Assembly (NCBI GenBank): GCA_902475375.1
Contig: CABRZC010000027.1
Span: 1 to 20,987 of the forward strand
Direction: 5' to 3'
Origin: an uncultured Collinsella sp.
GTDB lineage: Bacteria; Actinomycetota; Coriobacteriia; Coriobacteriales; Coriobacteriaceae
DNA length: 20,987 bases
Numbering within the stretch: the stretch's first letter is position 1; each line of letters opens with the position of its first letter. The notes beneath the pieces were generated by a model. It ran no database searches, was not told the DNA's origin, and was given only the letters and a program-made list of their open reading frames with translations. Positions 20,978 to 20,987 of the stretch are shown here, piece by piece. The translations under genes and the position numbers were made by a program.

Positions 20978-20987
20978 TCTGGGCAAA

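Overview
The window looks like chromosomal DNA of a GC-rich, gut-type actinobacterium of the Coriobacteriia, most likely Collinsella or a close relative. This is inferred from the high-GC codon usage, the gene complement (adenylylation-site-lacking glutamine synthetase beside a GlnR-like regulator, duplicated feoA with feoB, a MoaC-MobB fusion) and the abundant intergenic hairpin repeats. No rRNA, tRNA, CRISPR array, phage or insertion sequence was seen.

Layout. Bases 1-394 hold a terminator-like hairpin and a 230-bp element with 35-bp inverted ends. An HPr gene (395-643) and its terminator follow. Ferrous iron uptake occupies 832-4162: two feoA genes, feoB, a terminator, and a small Cys-rich membrane protein typical of feo loci. 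A flavin/Fe-S old-yellow-enzyme reductase (4265-6214) is followed by a GntR/FCD regulator and a LacI-family regulator. A toxin-antitoxin pair (8302-9154) joins an unusual DinJ-like RHH-nucleotidyltransferase fusion to a HepT toxin. Nitrogen assimilation follows: glnA and an OmpR-type regulator with an atypical receiver. Next come a membrane-anchored HtrA protease and NAD-dependent DNA ligase. A MATE transporter lies convergent on the minus strand. A lone AbiEi/DUF559-like putative nuclease gene (17302-18339) sits between two copies of a 60-bp hairpin repeat. The window ends with moaA and a moaC-mobB fusion for molybdenum cofactor synthesis.

Functional links. The feo genes form one iron-import module. 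glnA with the GlnR-like regulator is probably a nitrogen-control unit. moaA and moaC-mobB, 4 nt apart, supply the first steps of molybdopterin synthesis plus a late nucleotide-handling step. The RHH-MNT/HepT pair is a self-contained module with its own palindromic operator-like promoter region.

The most striking non-coding signal is a family of four small intergenic hairpins (near 3881, 11344, 13080 and 20935). Each has a different stem, yet all have a 13-nt loop starting RGGGACRGR. They lie downstream of genes and look like REP-type elements. A second family (17138 and 18380) and a third, larger element (73-302) show that the intergenic space is heavily populated by structured repeats.
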